DNA of 13,903 nucleotides from Firmicutes bacterium AM55-24TS. Its GTDB lineage: Bacteria > Bacillota > Clostridia > UBA1381. A program made the position numbers and the translations under genes. Where the stretch lies: NCBI GenBank assembly GCA_003460745.1, contig QTVU01000054.1, forward strand, positions 1-13,903. Direction: 5' to 3'. The notes beneath the pieces are model-generated. The model was not told where the DNA came from and ran no database searches. It was given only the letters and a program-made list of their open reading frames with translations. Shown here piece by piece: positions 1-7,228 of the stretch; the stretch's first letter is position 1; the number at the start of each line of letters is the position of its first letter.

Positions 1-9
1 GATTTTCAA

Positions 10-453
10 TTATAATTGATTGTATTTAGACAAATCTTTTTCATTAAAAGACTTCTTATCTAAACTGTTTATCATCGTATCAAAATCATTAATATGTATA
101 AAATAACAATTCTCAGTTCCATCACTATGCCTAAAATTTAACACAAAGCCCGCAATAATGTTTTTATATCGGCTAAAATTCCTCAGTCCTTCAATTTGAT
201 GAAAATGAATAACACCTTTTTCTTCTTTTGTTCTTTCAAAACTTATGGAAGATGTGCCGACAGATTTTAGCTCTAATGCAAATAGGGTAGGGGATTTGAA
301 TAAGAAACAATCACATGGATTTTTTAAACTGAATCTTAATTTACTTGCCCCACCAAATGATTGTGCTTGGTCTTTGAGTCGATAATAAAATATATCATTT
401 GGCATACTTGCCTTCCAATTATTTTCAAACTTTTTCCCTATATTATTTGCCAT
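10..453 (-). CDS. RecU-like Holliday junction resolvase (phage type)
   Basis: This 147-residue protein resembles the RecU / 'penicillin-binding protein-related factor A' family, endonucleases that cut four-way recombination junctions in Firmicutes and their phages. Family landmarks are visible in order: an N-terminal GKKFE (residues 6-10), a Tyr/Gly-rich segment (23-35), NPCDCFLF with the metal-binding Asp48, the E-x-K pair Glu61/Lys63 in LELKS, and the HQIEGL block (85-90) typical of RecU. It is shorter than cellular RecU (about 200 residues) but complete, with a TAA stop. Its start overlaps the end of the upstream 84-residue gene by 11 bases and has only a weak purine-rich leader, so translation is probably coupled. 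In phages such enzymes clear branched DNA before packaging or support recombination. Family assignment is from motif recognition; substrate is inferred. Confidence 0.82.
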   Translation of the reverse strand: MANNIGKKFENNWKASMPNDIFYYRLKDQAQSFGGASKLRFSLKNPCDCFLFKSPTLFALELKSVGTSSISFERTKEEKGVIHFHQIEGLRNFSRYKNIIAGFVLNFRHSDGTENCYFIHINDFDTMINSLDKKSFNEKDLSKYNQL

Positions 454-697
454 TTCTTTTATTCACATCTGGAGTAGTTGCCCTCCACTTCTCCCAACAA
501 TCCTTTGTACGAATTCTACCATAATAAGCTATTAATTTTCCGTCGTATGGGGAACGGTCAACCCAATCGGCTTGAACTCCACAAGCTCCGGCATAAAACA
601 AAAACTGTTGTAGGTTTACGATTTTTACTATATCGCCATTATAGTAGTCATATACTTCGTCCAAACTTTCAAAAATATTTCCTGTACGAATTTTCAT
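443..697 (-). CDS. Small phage protein of unknown function (84 aa)
   Basis: I do not recognise a domain. The protein is 84 residues, rich in Tyr and Trp (WVDRSPYDGKL, then YYGRIRTKDCWEKW near the C-terminus), with two cysteines and no membrane segment or signal peptide. The start is an ATG preceded by AAAGGA at short spacing. It is the first gene after the strong terminator at 715-767 and overlaps the RecU-like gene by 11 bases, so the two form a translationally coupled pair whose transcription must either read through the terminator or start from a promoter I cannot see. Small soluble proteins of this kind are common next to phage recombination genes. The overlap and the clean frame support it as a real gene; its function is unknown. 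Confidence 0.68.
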   Translation of the reverse strand: MKIRTGNIFESLDEVYDYYNGDIVKIVNLQQFLFYAGACGVQADWVDRSPYDGKLIAYYGRIRTKDCWEKWRATTPDVNKRNGK

Positions 698-714
698 TCA
701 TCCTTTCTAAACGT

Positions 715-767
715 AAAAAATAGGGATTGACATTACTTTTTACATTGCATAGTAATAATCAATCCCT
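715..767 (-). terminator. Rho-independent terminator after the Cys-rich protein gene
   Basis: The arms 722-730 and 759-767 pair perfectly over nine bases (AGGGATTGA with TCAATCCCT). The helix continues with ATTACT/AGTAAT (732-737 and 751-756) after a small bulge, leaving a 13-base loop. On the minus strand the hairpin is followed by T-A and six Ts (715-720). It marks the end of the morphogenesis transcript before the 84-residue protein and RecU-like genes. The plus strand also has a T-rich flank, so it may work both ways. Confidence 0.82.
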
Positions 768-861
768 TTATTTTTATCAATACACAATGTCCAAAATATA
801 TTATATCTCAGTATTTTTAGAAGTCTCATCATTAGAAACCTCATCCTTTTTTACAGCCTTT

Positions 862-1140
862 TTAGTTATCAGATGTTGTAGCTGTCTCAACATTATTAAT
901 CTTTTTCTTAATGTCTGTATTTGTTTCTACAGTCTGCTTTTCAACTTTGCGTTCAACCTTTATAGTCTTTTTATATTGCTTTTCTCTGTACGCAATAGTA
1001 TCATTGATATACTTTCTTGCACATTCCTCAGAGCAAGCAAAATTTCGCCAATGAAAAACTCCTTGATTTGCTTCACAAGATTTACAACCCTTGTATTGCT
1101 TACCACAAACACGACATGTTAGTAAATTACCTTTTGCCAT
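862..1140 (-). CDS. Small Cys-rich, probably zinc-binding phage protein (92 aa, possibly frameshifted at the 3' end)
   Basis: The start chosen is the ATG at 1140, which has AAGGAGG five to six bases upstream; an upstream in-frame start at 1197 lacks this. The N-terminal 40 residues carry CxxC (Cys9/Cys12), CxxC (Cys19/Cys22), His30 and CxxxC (Cys36/Cys40), a treble-clef or zinc-ribbon-like arrangement, followed by FACSEEC as in MYND/FCS-type small zinc domains. The rest is a lysine-, glutamate- and threonine-rich tail with low complexity. The frame ends at a TAA at 862. A different frame then continues the same lysine/glutamate-rich composition for about 20 residues to a TAA at 801-803, so the true C-terminus may have been lost to a one-base indel near 866-867. 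It lies directly after the tail-tube-like gene. Role unknown; zinc binding is inferred from cysteine spacing. Confidence 0.72.
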   Translation of the reverse strand: MAKGNLLTCRVCGKQYKGCKSCEANQGVFHWRNFACSEECARKYINDTIAYREKQYKKTIKVERKVEKQTVETNTDIKKKINNVETATTSDN

Positions 1141-1208
1141 TTCAATCCTCCTTGATAATATTAGAGGTATAGACCAATTTCTTAGCCTATACCTCATAAT
1201 TTCATAAA

Positions 1209-1997
1209 TTAATCATCAAAGACAATGAAGTCCCAAAGGTCAGTCTTACCTGTACAAATATCAGGAAGTGAAGTAAATTCAAATCCATGTGTAGCAGGGT
1301 CTGAACCGCCGGCAATATCAAATGTACCACTGAAATCTGCTCTCTTGATTAGGAATTGACCGTGGAATTGATTATCACAAGCATCTTGGCAAGTAACATC
1401 AATAATAACCTCAAGAACCTTGCTATAATGGTCACTATCATCTGAAATCTTCTTACCTTCAACCTTTGTATTATAGAAAGTAATAACTTCTACACCATCA
1501 GCTACATCGCCATCAAAGAAAGTGATTTCATTTGTGTCAGGATTGTATGAGAACTGTCCTGTCGCAGGAGTGCCAGAAGTCTGTGTAAGTCTCTTGCCAC
1601 CAGAAATATACTCTTGATCCTTATTTCTTATGTAAATATAACCAATTTCGTTACCAACTGTACCCTCGGCTTTTTTCGAAGTATTACCTTTATTGGCTGT
1701 AACAGTAATAACATCAGTCCATTTTACAATTTGATCACCATCTTCGATATCGGCTCCAAGTTGAGCAGCAAGAGCACCACCAGAAAGCATACCATTAGTA
1801 CCCTTACCTGTAACTTTCTTGTTCTTTTTCTGAGAACCAATAATTCTATCACCCTTACCAGTGATATCCTTCTTTTCTTCTTCTTGAGAAAGTGTAAAGT
1901 CATTAATCTCATCCATAACCAAAGCCAACATACCTGCTTGTCTATCAAAACCTGCAATTTGGTCATATGATACGATAGTAAACTTATCCAAATTCAT
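1209..1997 (-). CDS. Phage structural protein, probable major tail tube protein (262 aa)
   Basis: The start is the ATG at 1997, placed behind AAAGGAGG with good spacing; an in-frame codon 11 residues upstream overlaps the terminator U-tract and is unlikely. The protein is soluble, rich in Gly, Thr, Asp and beta-prone segments, with a charged low-complexity loop (about residues 35-65) and a C-terminal half containing VTCQDACDNQFHGQFLIKRADFSG and the GSDPATHGFEF segment, which looks like tail tube proteins of Firmicutes siphophages/myophages. Its position near the end of the head-neck-tail order, its strong ribosome binding site and the preceding hairpin fit a highly expressed tube subunit. No tape measure or chaperone gene follows within the window, so the assignment relies on position and general character and a different virion protein is possible. 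Confidence 0.6.
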   Translation of the reverse strand: MNLDKFTIVSYDQIAGFDRQAGMLALVMDEINDFTLSQEEEKKDITGKGDRIIGSQKKNKKVTGKGTNGMLSGGALAAQLGADIEDGDQIVKWTDVITVTANKGNTSKKAEGTVGNEIGYIYIRNKDQEYISGGKRLTQTSGTPATGQFSYNPDTNEITFFDGDVADGVEVITFYNTKVEGKKISDDSDHYSKVLEVIIDVTCQDACDNQFHGQFLIKRADFSGTFDIAGGSDPATHGFEFTSLPDICTGKTDLWDFIVFDD

Positions 1998-2030
1998 AAT
2001 TTTATCCTCCTTTAAATTAAATTTTTGCAT

Positions 2031-2062
2031 AAAAAAAAGACCTTAACGGCATTACCGTTAAG
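2031..2062 (-). terminator. Hairpin plus U8 tract upstream of the tail-tube-like gene
   Basis: Arms 2042-2049 and 2055-2062 are a perfect eight-base inverted repeat (CTTAACGG/CCGTTAAG) with a five-base loop. On the minus strand it is followed by TC and eight Ts (2031-2038). It sits between the stop of the 280-residue gene (2066) and the ribosome binding site of the tail-tube-like gene. As an intrinsic terminator it would lower readthrough into the tube gene unless an antiterminator or a further promoter is present; as an RNA 3' end it could mark a processing point. Confidence 0.8.
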
Positions 2063-2065
2063 ATG

Positions 2066-2908
2066 CTATTTACTTACTTGAAACCAAGACAAATCTTGCG
2101 TATTCATCTTGGATACATTGACCGTGCCTGCATAGACACCAATCATTGTTTTATCATAGTCTATTTTATGTCGAATCTGCTTAAAACTTTGATTGAACTT
2201 ATACAAAGATAAATTCATACATTCCTCATAGTTATAAGGAAATTCGGCAGTATTAACCAAGGAAACGACTAAATTTTCAAGATAGGGAACATAAGGCTGT
2301 TTTCTTTTACGTCTCAATTTCCTTCTTTCTTTTTCTAGCAAATATTTTTTTGCATGTTCATTTCCTGGTTTACTTTTATCATGTTGAAATAAATTGATTT
2401 TTCTGATAACATCAGCAATCTCTTTATAATCTTCTTCAGTAATTGTCAAATCTGTTGTTACATTATAAAAATATTTTTTGCCCTCTTCTTCACGAAGTTC
2501 AAATCCTGCAATATCAGTATCGCCAAATATTAAGTTGATACACAAGTCGGATAATTGATTATCATATTTTTTCATACCTTCTTGACACTTTCGGTATTCT
2601 TGGCTATTTTCATCAAATTGCTCCTGAATTCTTTCCATAGTTAGTTTTTGAAGAATCAACATTCTTGCTTGTTCAGACAATTGTTGAAATAACATACAAA
2701 ATAAATCCCATTCACTTATAGTAGTATAATCTTTTCCTGCATCGTCTAATTGAACCATAAAGCTTTTAGGAGATGCAGTTAAAGATGTAGCTAAAGAATA
2801 ATATCCTTGTTCATTATGTAAAACTTCGCCAACTGTAGGAATATAGAGATTAAGACCGTCTTTGATATGTATTTCGTTTGATTTAAGTAAACTTGTTTTA
2901 TTTACCAT
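2066..2908 (-). CDS. Conserved phage protein of unknown role, possibly a tail assembly factor (280 aa)
   Basis: This matches a pattern I know from Clostridia prophages, usually left as hypothetical: an N-terminal LYIPTVGEVL block (about residues 21-30), a SLTASPKSFMVQLDD segment, INLIFGDTDI (124-133), a basic helix of Lys/Arg (about 190-203), and a conserved C-terminus with LVNTAEFPYNYEE, YKFNQSFKQI and YDKTMIGVYAGTV. It is soluble and mostly helical. The start overlaps the upstream neck gene by 11 bases, so translation is coupled, and its stop is followed at once by a terminator-like hairpin. The position between neck proteins and the tail-tube-like protein suggests tail assembly, for example a chaperone-like role, but that is inference only. 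Confidence 0.7.
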   Translation of the reverse strand: MVNKTSLLKSNEIHIKDGLNLYIPTVGEVLHNEQGYYSLATSLTASPKSFMVQLDDAGKDYTTISEWDLFCMLFQQLSEQARMLILQKLTMERIQEQFDENSQEYRKCQEGMKKYDNQLSDLCINLIFGDTDIAGFELREEEGKKYFYNVTTDLTITEEDYKEIADVIRKINLFQHDKSKPGNEHAKKYLLEKERRKLRRKRKQPYVPYLENLVVSLVNTAEFPYNYEECMNLSLYKFNQSFKQIRHKIDYDKTMIGVYAGTVNVSKMNTQDLSWFQVSK

Positions 2909-3388
2909 ACTTCAACCCATTTGTAAAGTCTTTAACAGTGAACCTTACAATCCTTCCTTTAAACTTTTGTTGAGGACAGTAGGGGAGATTGTCAACTAAA
3001 ACAGTTTTACCGACACCAAGGATATTTTTTTCACAAAAAATATTATCCAATTCACAAACAACTTTGTCATACCAAAGATATTGTCTGCCATTTTCAACAT
3101 ATCGTATAACGTCTTGATGACAAACAACAAAGAAATATATTGTTAAATTCTTAAATGTTCTATTGGTTTGGTCTAAAGCCGCACTGATTTCAAAATTAAT
3201 AAATCTATCCGTTTCAGAATTTTATCAGGAATATATTCATGAGGGAACACTCTTGTATAAGGTATTGTATCTTCAGGATATTCTGAATTTTCTTCGCCGA
3301 GTAGTTTTACAAGTTCTTTTGACTGCACAATTTGATTCATTATCAGCTTTCGAAATTCAATTATTTCATAACTTCTTGATTTGCCCAT
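2898..3388 (-). CDS. Phage neck or tail-completion protein, reading frame broken by a single-base indel
   Basis: Translation starts at the ATG at 3388 behind AGGAGGTGACAT. The first frame stops at 3173 after 71 residues, the last ones (after IPDK) being an out-of-frame tail. The frame that should follow is open from about 3222 to the TAA at 2898-2900 and reads as a normal protein: SETDRFINFEISAALDQ, a beta-rich stretch TIYFFVVCHQDVIRY, YLWYDKVVCELDN, and a C-terminus ending GLKYGK. One extra A in the A4 run at 3220-3223 (GAT AAA ATT to GAT AAA AAT) joins the halves into about 163 residues. The joined gene overlaps the next start by 11 bases, typical of this operon, which supports a single original gene. 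By order and size it may be a tail terminator or neck protein; no motif proves that. Confidence 0.65.
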
Positions 3389-3398
3389 ATGTCACCTC

Positions 3399-4415
3399 CT
3401 AAAAATCTTCTACAATAGAAATCTCTTTGGAAGTAATCACTGAACCATTCACTAAAACTTGAATAGAGAATGATTTCCCGACCAAATCATCATCTTGAAT
3501 ATTAATTGTCATTGAATTATCCTTAATCGACTGCTCTACATCAAAATCACTTAGGACACCCCATGTAAAAGAGATATCGTCTATTGCATTCCCTTGTTTA
3601 TCAGTAAAAGTTACAGAGTACGTTCTCGGATATCCGACTTGTAATCTTTCTTTACCGATGATTGAAACCACCATTTCATTAATAGAAGTCGTCGTCTTGT
3701 GGATGTCTTTGTAGTCACAAACTCTCAATTCTTGATTGTCAGTCGTAGGATTAAATTCAGTCTTATCAGCGATAAAACTAAAGATACTTCCGTGTTCTTT
3801 TCCGAAATCATACAAAGTATCATCTGTCTTCGTAATTCGAAATACTTTTGTAGGATTAGTTTTGTGTTTATCAATAAAAACACGTTTACCATCTAACTCA
3901 AGTGTTTCTTTGTCATCTGGCATTTTTAACAAGAATGTATTCGATGACAATAAAAGAACACCGTTTCCATCTTCGCCAACTCCATATTTTGAAGTCGATG
4001 TTTCGTTGCACCAACGCTCAATAATTTCACCGGCAGCATTTTGCCAACGTAATTTGTATTGACATAACACCATAGTTACTTTTTCAAACACGCCATTATT
4101 ACCGGGATAACCATCTACAAGCCAATAACGATTTTCAAAATAGACATACATTCCTGTTTTTATAGTGCCACGTTTAAACAATACAGTTCTCATAGCAGAC
4201 TTATCTTGTGAGTCAGAAATATTTCCTTGAACAATACAACGTGTTTCAACAGATTGCGATAAATCATAATTATATAACGTAACAGTTGTTGCTATATCCG
4301 TCATTAGAGCCTCGTCAAAAGCATCATCTTTAAAATCATTAAAAGAATCATTTTCAAATCCACCAAGACTATTTGGTCGAGTATGCGAGGACATTAAATA
4401 CCATTCTTGTGCCAT
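3399..4415 (-). CDS. Phage head-tail neck protein with C-terminal Ig-like domain (338 aa)
   Basis: The start ATG follows TAGGAGGAATTAG. The N-terminal two thirds contain a beta-rich core with VQGNISDSQDKSAMRT, YVYFENRYWLVDGYP (about 90-104) and VTMVLCQYKLRWQN (about 113-126), the kind of small-barrel fold seen in head-closure/adaptor proteins of Clostridia phages. Residues about 248-335 form a separate module (VSIIGKERLQVGYPRTYSVTF, ISFTWGVLSDF, SMTINIQDDDLVGKSFSIQV) that reads as a bacterial Ig-like (Big/BIG_2-type) domain, often surface-exposed on virions. It sits between the helical connector (4426-4821) and the frame-broken neck gene, and the intergenic gaps are about ten bases. Head-tail joining is inferred from order and from the core; the Ig-like call rests on pattern. 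Confidence 0.62.
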   Translation of the reverse strand: MAQEWYLMSSHTRPNSLGGFENDSFNDFKDDAFDEALMTDIATTVTLYNYDLSQSVETRCIVQGNISDSQDKSAMRTVLFKRGTIKTGMYVYFENRYWLVDGYPGNNGVFEKVTMVLCQYKLRWQNAAGEIIERWCNETSTSKYGVGEDGNGVLLLSSNTFLLKMPDDKETLELDGKRVFIDKHKTNPTKVFRITKTDDTLYDFGKEHGSIFSFIADKTEFNPTTDNQELRVCDYKDIHKTTTSINEMVVSIIGKERLQVGYPRTYSVTFTDKQGNAIDDISFTWGVLSDFDVEQSIKDNSMTINIQDDDLVGKSFSIQVLVNGSVITSKEISIVEDF

Positions 4416-4425
4416 CTAATTCCTC

Positions 4426-4821
4426 CTATATAAAAGCTGTCGGCTTTTGATTTTCAATCATATCTCTTGATTTTTCGGCGACATATTTTAAATGTTCATT
4501 TTCGGCACTTTTTGTACCATTTGAACCGTCAATTGAAATATCTTTGCCGACTATACTAATTCTTTTATTTACCTTAGAAACTTCACGCTCTTGATAAAAT
4601 TCTTTCATAAACGCAGCTAAAGTGGATATGACAGTATTATCTATCTTTGAATCAAAATGCAAAAATGCATCATTGAATTTCAAAGGGTCTAATTCTACTG
4701 AATATCGACTAATGGCTCTTTTAAGCCACACTATTTCTAACTCAAATGGAATAACTTCTTTGTCTGCAAAACTTGACTCAAAAAAATCAATTACTTCAGA
4801 AGCGTTTGTAACTTCTTCCAT
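4426..4821 (-). CDS. Helical head-tail connector-like protein (131 aa)
   Basis: The ATG follows an AAGAGG site within twelve bases of the previous stop codon. The sequence is mostly helical: an acidic N-terminal helix, VWLKRAISRYSVEL (about 30-43), a conserved-looking LAAFMKEFYQEREVSKVNKRISIVGKDISI stretch, and a final helix ending KSRDMIENQKPTAFI. Size, helix content and its place two genes after the capsid gene resemble gp6/gp15-type connector proteins that bind the portal ring. No diagnostic residue is known to me, so the role is inferred mainly from order. Confidence 0.6.
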   Translation of the reverse strand: MEEVTNASEVIDFFESSFADKEVIPFELEIVWLKRAISRYSVELDPLKFNDAFLHFDSKIDNTVISTLAAFMKEFYQEREVSKVNKRISIVGKDISIDGSNGTKSAENEHLKYVAEKSRDMIENQKPTAFI

Positions 4822-4833
4822 TATTTATACCTC

Positions 4834-5337
4834 TTAAAGTCGAATACCCGTATAATCTTCACAAAACGCAATTTTCTTATAATCGTTTAGATTCAAACTT
4901 CTAATTGTTTCCATAAGATAAGCTTTTTCGGCACGAGTAACAACAGTCTTTTGAATATTATCTTCAAATGCTTTTGGTGTTTTAAGTTCAAAAATTCTTT
5001 TGATTTCTTCTGCCGTTAAAAATGTCTGCTTTTTATCGTCAATATCAAAGCTGACTTCTGAACGTGTAAACGCATCTTCAATATACCAAGTAGCATGACT
5101 TCCAAGACTATCTATACCTGATAAAAGTTTATTGCCATTTTGTGCTTGTGCGATAACTTCCTCTCGTGACAACAAAACACTTCCATTTGCAGGAATACTA
5201 ATATCGCCTTTAGAAGTGACACGAGGTGCACCTGTAATCCAAGGAGCGATACTGCGGACTTTAACCTTTTTATCCAAGCGAGTATCTTCCTCGGTTATTT
5301 CATTTTTCTTTTCTTTTGCTTCTTCTGTATTAGCCAT
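4834..5337 (-). CDS. Phage protein of unknown function in the head-neck region (167 aa)
   Basis: Start ATG with GGAGG upstream at slightly long spacing (eleven bases). A charged, disordered N-terminus (Lys/Glu-rich, residues 1-28) precedes a compact region with APWITGAPRV, ISIPANGSVLLSREEVIAQ, a GNKLLSGIDSLGSHATWYIED block (68-88) and a helical C-terminal half ending in FCEDYTGIRL. I recognise no named family. It lies between the DUF5659-like gene and the helical connector, in the same transcript, so a virion or head-completion part is likely. No membrane or signal sequence is seen. Confidence 0.62.
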   Translation of the reverse strand: MANTEEAKEKKNEITEEDTRLDKKVKVRSIAPWITGAPRVTSKGDISIPANGSVLLSREEVIAQAQNGNKLLSGIDSLGSHATWYIEDAFTRSEVSFDIDDKKQTFLTAEEIKRIFELKTPKAFEDNIQKTVVTRAEKAYLMETIRSLNLNDYKKIAFCEDYTGIRL

Positions 5338-5367
5338 TACAACTATATCCTCCGTTTCAACTATTAT

Positions 5368-5550
5368 TTATTGTATAGAATGTTTTACTTCATTATAGAG
5401 TGCAATTATTTTGTCAAGTTTTTCAGATTTAGGGAATACATAATACTTCTTTTTGGTGTTTTTATTAACCCCAACTGAAATATATTCAACATCAAACACT
5501 TTGATAAAATGATACATTCTATTTGAATAACAATAGAAATAATTATTCAT
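5368..5550 (-). CDS. DUF5659-like small phage protein (60 aa)
   Basis: The start chosen is the ATG at 5550, which has GGAGAG six bases upstream; longer in-frame starts at 5562 or 5598 would run into or through the upstream hairpin. The protein has the DUF5659 pattern: an N-terminal NYFYCYSNRMYHFIKV, a central segment on Val/Tyr and Gly, NKNTKKKYYVFPKSEKLDKIIALY at the end. These tiny proteins are frequent in Clostridia phages, with no proven role; nucleic acid or protein binding is only speculation. It sits between the capsid gene and the neck genes, an odd place unless it acts in assembly. Confidence 0.62.
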   Translation of the reverse strand: MNNYFYCYSNRMYHFIKVFDVEYISVGVNKNTKKKYYVFPKSEKLDKIIALYNEVKHSIQ

Positions 5551-5570
5551 TTTTCTCTCCATATGACTAA

Positions 5571-5594
5571 AAGAGACGAGATTTCTCTCGTCCC
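5571..5594 (-). terminator. Hairpin with GAAA tetraloop after the capsid gene
   Basis: Arms 5573-5581 and 5586-5594 pair over nine positions on the minus strand with one G-T wobble and a GAAA loop, followed by TTTT. The U-tract is short, so it may act as a partial terminator or as a 3' stabiliser of the capsid mRNA. It lies 18 bases after the capsid stop and just upstream of the DUF5659-like gene. Confidence 0.65.
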
Positions 5595-5611
5595 TCAAAC
5601 TTCAAACTAAC

Positions 5612-6705
5612 TTATATTTGTGAAAGGTTTGTATCAGAAATGATACCTACAGTAAACTCTCTACCCGGAGCTACCAATGCACCAATTTCCATATCAAATC
5701 TGCTTATAATTTGACCAGTTGTAACATCATTACCTGAGAATGATGTTAGACCACCTCTTGTTACTGTATAAATAGGTGACTGCGCACCGGCTGGAATTAC
5801 ATAACCAATACCTGTCGGAAGAACTGTTTCAAAGTTTTTACCGTCAGCATTCAACGTAGAAATGTCATATGGGTTAGGGATTTCTGAAAGAACTGCACCA
5901 TTGTACATACCCATAAGACCTGTATCATGAATTTCCTTCATTACAGCTTCTGAAATACCATTAATCGTAGGTGTCACACCTGTGTAACCAGCAAAACCGT
6001 TAAACTGTGAAATTAGGGCATAATCGCCTGAAATTGTTGGTTTACCAAAACGTCTTACGTCTGAAATAACTTTATCTACGTCTGTCTTTGTAAGACCAGA
6101 ATCTTCAATAAAGTATTTAACTCCTTTGGCATTCTTGATTGCATTATAAATTGTTTCAACAACATACTTTGCAGCTTTATTTCTGATTTGAACACGAACT
6201 TGTTCTTGAAGTTCATTTTCATCACTCATATCGCCCAAAGCAGCCTTTCTATAATCTACTGCATAACCACCAGAAATTGTTGTTGTAGCAACAGGCACAC
6301 GTTTCTTTTTGATAACAGGGAATGTAACGTCCTGTCCAGCGGCTTGCATTTTAGCATCTATATTTGCAAAATCAGGAACTTCAACTTCGCATGATTCGTT
6401 GTAACCGATATTCTTATAGTTACCATAAATTGAAAGTAACTTAACTTCCTTCATAAGCACCGGCTCCATTGCGAAACGTCTGATTTCATTCAATTCTGAA
6501 ACAGCCTTTGTATCGCCATTTACAGCTTTTGAATTAAGTTCCATTATGTATTTCGCAGCAACGTCAGCCTTATTGCCGAAACGTGACAAATCTTTACCAT
6601 TGCCATTGCTGAGAATATTTCAACAACTGGTGACTTAGCATTTACCTTACCACTAACATTGTTAGCGTCTTTTCTTTCATTGTTTAGTTCAAATGTATAA
6701 GACAT
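5612..6705 (-). CDS. Major capsid protein, reading frame broken near the N-terminus
   Basis: The long frame (5612 to about 6612) reads as a HK97-fold capsid subunit of Clostridia phages: MELNSKAVNGDTKAVSELNEIRRF, PVLMKEVKLLSIYGNYKNIGY, PVATTTISGGYAVDYRKAALGDM, VRRFGKPTISGDYALISQ and a C-terminus on IGALVAPGREFTVGI. No start with a ribosome binding site exists in that frame. An ATG at 6705, behind AGAGGAGG, opens another frame (MSYTFELNNERKDANN...KSPVVE) that runs into it; one extra A in the A3 run at 6618-6620 (GAA ATA to GAA AAT ATT) joins them as VVENILSNGNGKDLSRFGNK. The joined product is about 364 residues, a normal size. The order decoration protein, capsid, neck is also normal. Identity is confident; whether the break is real or a sequence error cannot be told here. 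Confidence 0.85.
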
Positions 6706-6736
6706 AATATTTGATCCTCCTCTGTAATTTATTTAA

Positions 6737-7171
6737 TTAGGCTGTTGCACCGTGAACTAGTACAACTACGCCGTCTTTGTTCCCGATAAATTCTTTTACT
6801 TCAAGATAAAAAGCTGTACTTGATACACCTGCATCTACCTTTAGTGAACCATCTTCTTGTGAAACAAGTTTATTGCCTTTTTCAATCTTATCTGGTAGTG
6901 GATAATCATAAACTTCAATCTCTTGTCCATCAAGTTTTGCCAAATCTATAACTCTAACTTGAGAATTCTTTGCTACGGCATACTTAGGCATACCAGCATC
7001 ATCACCAACCTCGACAAGCATAATAGCCTTTGACGCACTCTTTGCTACTGTAAATGCACCGCTTGTTACTGTACCAAAAGCACCATTAAATGTATCTACT
7101 GATGCAACAGCGTTTTCAAATGGATAAACACCATGTTCTATCTGACCAATCGTTCTAAATTTAATTGCCAT
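6737..7171 (-). CDS. Probable capsid decoration protein (144 aa)
   Basis: Start ATG behind AGGAGG. The protein is soluble and beta-rich with many Gly, Val and Ala, one N-terminal segment on HGVYPFENAVASVDTFNG, a middle VRVIDLAKLDGQEIEVYDYP and a C-terminal FYLEVKEFIGNKDGVVVLVHG. Position between the protease/scaffold gene and the capsid gene, and the size, match decoration (head-stabilising) proteins such as the lambda gpD slot. A strong site and its own upstream hairpin fit the high copy number of such a protein. The function is inferred from position and character, as decoration proteins share little sequence. Confidence 0.62.
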   Translation of the reverse strand: MAIKFRTIGQIEHGVYPFENAVASVDTFNGAFGTVTSGAFTVAKSASKAIMLVEVGDDAGMPKYAVAKNSQVRVIDLAKLDGQEIEVYDYPLPDKIEKGNKLVSQEDGSLKVDAGVSSTAFYLEVKEFIGNKDGVVVLVHGATA

Positions 7172-7189
7172 TTAATTTTCCTCCTAACT

Positions 7190-7215
7190 AAAAAGACCCG
7201 ACACTGTTGTCGAGT
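7190..7215 (-). terminator. Hairpin plus U5 upstream of the decoration-type gene
   Basis: Arms 7196-7203 and 7208-7215 pair over eight positions on the minus strand with one T-G wobble and a four-base loop, followed by C and TTTTT (7190-7194). It lies between the protease/scaffold stop and the decoration gene's ribosome binding site. It could act as a weak terminator within the operon or as a processing/stabilising element. Confidence 0.68.
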
Positions 7216-7228
7216 TTAAATTCTTATT

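Noticed and set aside
727..1122. Plus-strand open frame of 131 codons
   Set aside because: It lies antisense to the Cys-rich protein gene and the terminator, is rich in Phe, Leu, Ile and Ser as expected for the reverse of lysine-rich coding sequence, and has no ribosome binding site.
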